From assembly GCA_023435435.1 (NCBI GenBank), contig JAEYRW010000174.1, forward strand, positions 1-7,390: 7,390 bases of DNA, given 5' to 3'. Position 1 is the stretch's first letter. Every line of letters begins with the position of its first letter. This stretch comes from Bacillota bacterium. Lineage in GTDB: Bacteria > Bacillota > Clostridia > Christensenellales > Aristaeellaceae. Positions 6,343 through 7,390 of this stretch are shown in pieces. A program made the translations under genes and the position numbers. The notes beneath the pieces were generated by a model that searched no databases, had not been told where the DNA came from, and saw only the letters and a list, made by a program, of their open reading frames with translations.

Positions 6343-7390
6343 TCACTCGGTGCTCTTCTGGTTCAGAATCATGGCGGTGCCGTCCACCGGATACGCGTCG
6401 CCCGCCGCCTCCACCGTCGCGTCCATGCCGTCCAGGAGCGTGAGTTCAATTGTGAAATCCTTTGAGACGAGTCCCTGGGCGCGCAAGGACGCGTAGACCG
6501 TGCCCGCGAGGTAATCCTCCGTGGGAATCGTAACCGTTTCGTCGCCCGATGTGAGCGTAAGCGCCGAAATGCCGCTGACGGACAGGAGCTTCAGCGCGTA
6601 GCCGTTGATGTTCCAGACCGCGCCGGATTGGGCGGAGAGTGTCAGCGTGCCGTCCTCGACAGCCGCCGCAAAGTCGCCGTCCGCAAGGGAGATGTCCAGC
6701 ACTTCACCGCCCAGGGTGAGCGTCTGCTCCGCTTCGTCTGACACGGACGTTTCGAGGGACCAGTAGGGGGACATGTCCTTGTCTCCGGATGCGTGGGAGG
6801 ACGTAAGCGCCTCGCCGGGGGTAATCCCGCCCGGCTCTTCCTCCATTTCACCGCCGCTCGCGCCGCCGCTTCCGCCGCTGCCGCTTTTGCCGCCGCCACC
6901 GCCGCCGCTGGGCATTCCGCCGCCGCCGGGACCTTCGCCCGGGCCGCCTTCGCCGCTGTATGCGGGCGTGCTTTCGTCATAGAGGAGCTGTTGCAGGCTG
7001 TCGTCTGCGATGCCCGTCTCTTCGAGTGCGTTCTGTTTCTGAAAGAGCTTGACGGCGGTTTCGGTGGCCTCGTCGAAGGTGCCTGTGGGCATGCCCCCGG
7101 TGGTGCCGTCAAGATAGTTGAGCGCGATGAGCCTCTTTTGCAGGTTCGTCACGTCGTCTCCCGTGCTGCCGCTTTGGAGCGTGGGATACACGGTGGCCGT
7201 GGGCTCGGGCGTCGCGGAAGGCTCCGCCGTCGGCTCCGCGGTCGGGGATACGGTGGGTTCCTCCGTTGGAGCTTCGGTGGGCGCGGACGTGGCCTCCGGT
7301 TCTTCCGTCACGACAGGCTCTTCCGTCACAGCCGGCTCTTCCGTCACAGCCGGTTCTTCCGTCACAGCCGGTTCTTCCGTCACAGCCGGT
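6343..7390 (-). CDS. Secreted peptidoglycan-binding protein with unknown C-terminal domain (5' end missing)
   Basis: The frame is open to the right edge, so the N terminus and any signal peptide lie outside; 348 residues are visible. The GTG at 7383 is an internal Val codon in a repeat, not a start. In order, numbering from that Val: TEEPAV repeats (1-30); a Pro/Thr/Glu/Ala-rich stalk (31-65); a peptidoglycan-binding repeat of the PG_binding_1 type (66-135), with YPTLQSGSTGDDVTNLQKRL, TFDEATETAVKLFQKQN and GIADDSLQQLLY; a Gly-rich linker (144-178); and a beta-rich domain (about 204-342) containing WSLETSV, TLTLGGEVLDISLADG, VWNINGYALKLLSVSGI and TVTIPTEDYLAGTVY. I do not recognise that last domain. 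The repeats and stalk look like a wall-spanning spacer. It is followed after 13 bases by the adaptor gene, so both probably act in one envelope complex. Secretion is inferred. Confidence 0.85.
   Translation of the reverse strand, partial: PAVTEEPAVTEEPAVTEEPAVTEEPVVTEEPEATSAPTEAPTEEPTVSPTAEPTAEPSATPEPTATVYPTLQSGSTGDDVTNLQKRLIALNYLDGTTGGMPTGTFDEATETAVKLFQKQNALEETGIADDSLQQLLYDESTPAYSGEGGPGEGPGGGGMPSGGGGGGKSGSGGSGGASGGEMEEEPGGITPGEALTSSHASGDKDMSPYWSLETSVSDEAEQTLTLGGEVLDISLADGDFAAAVEDGTLTLSAQSGAVWNINGYALKLLSVSGISALTLTSGDETVTIPTEDYLAGTVYASLRAQGLVSKDFTIELTLLDGMDATVEAAGDAYPVDGTAMILNQKSTE
6850..6954 (-). repeat. Gly-rich linker-coding stretch
   Basis: This codes for residues 144-178 (visible numbering) of the peptidoglycan-binding protein: GEGGPGEGPGGGGMPSG, then mostly Gly and Ser. 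On the plus strand it appears as runs of CCGCCG. It is a flexible linker between the peptidoglycan-binding repeat and the C-terminal domain. The codon run is slippage-prone, so length may differ between strains. Confidence 0.75.
7301..7390 (-). repeat. 18-bp in-frame tandem repeat, at least five units
   Basis: On the plus strand the unit is TCTTCCGTCACAGCCGGT, beginning at 7301, 7319, 7337, 7355 and 7373. The last three copies are identical, the second differs at one base and the first at several. Each unit encodes a TEEPAV-type hexapeptide. The array runs into the window edge, so the copy number is unknown. Near-identical copies suggest recent expansion. Confidence 0.92.

Noticed and set aside
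7301..7390. Possible CRISPR array
   Set aside because: The 18-bp units are directly adjacent without spacers and lie in frame in a coding region.

Overview
All genes I can support lie on the minus strand, so the window reads from its right end to its left end. The DNA is GC-rich, yet it has strong AGGAGG-type ribosome binding sites and TATAAT boxes. The genes include the adjacent UPF0237 (ACT) and UPF0210 (DUF711/PFL) pair, an OmpR-type two-component pair, and secreted proteins with a Gram-positive style. Together this suggests a GC-rich, probably gut-type Clostridia/Firmicutes bacterium. This is inferred from gene style, not from a database match.

Right block (7390 to about 3161): an envelope and signalling cluster. 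It starts inside a secreted protein whose N terminus is cut by the window edge. The visible part has TEEPAV tandem repeats, a peptidoglycan-binding repeat, a Gly-rich linker and an unrecognised beta-rich C-terminal domain. Thirteen bases later comes an exported HlyD/RND-adaptor-like protein with an unusual Ser/Thr/Ala/Asp/Glu-rich insertion. A 55-bp gap holding a promoter leads to an OmpR-family response regulator. Its stop overlaps (ATGA) the start of a membrane histidine kinase. A Rho-independent terminator closes the cluster. No transporter ATPase or permease is visible; if the adaptor has a pump, its genes should lie beyond base 7390.

Middle block (about 3150 to 1722): one MFS-type membrane transporter with its own strong extended -10 promoter and a roughly 90-nt leader containing two small inverted repeats.

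Left block (1702 to 1): a promoter followed by a two-gene operon, an ACT-domain protein (UPF0237) and a PFL/DUF711 protein (UPF0210). The second gene's Shine-Dalgarno sequence is built over the first gene's stop codon. The UPF0210 gene is visible up to the first two bases of what is probably its stop codon.

There is no tRNA, rRNA, CRISPR array, insertion sequence or phage gene. The longest gene-free stretch (3018-3194, 177 bp) is accounted for by a leader, a promoter and a terminator. The best candidates for something undescribed are the secreted peptidoglycan-binding protein with its unknown C-terminal domain and the modified adaptor next to it.
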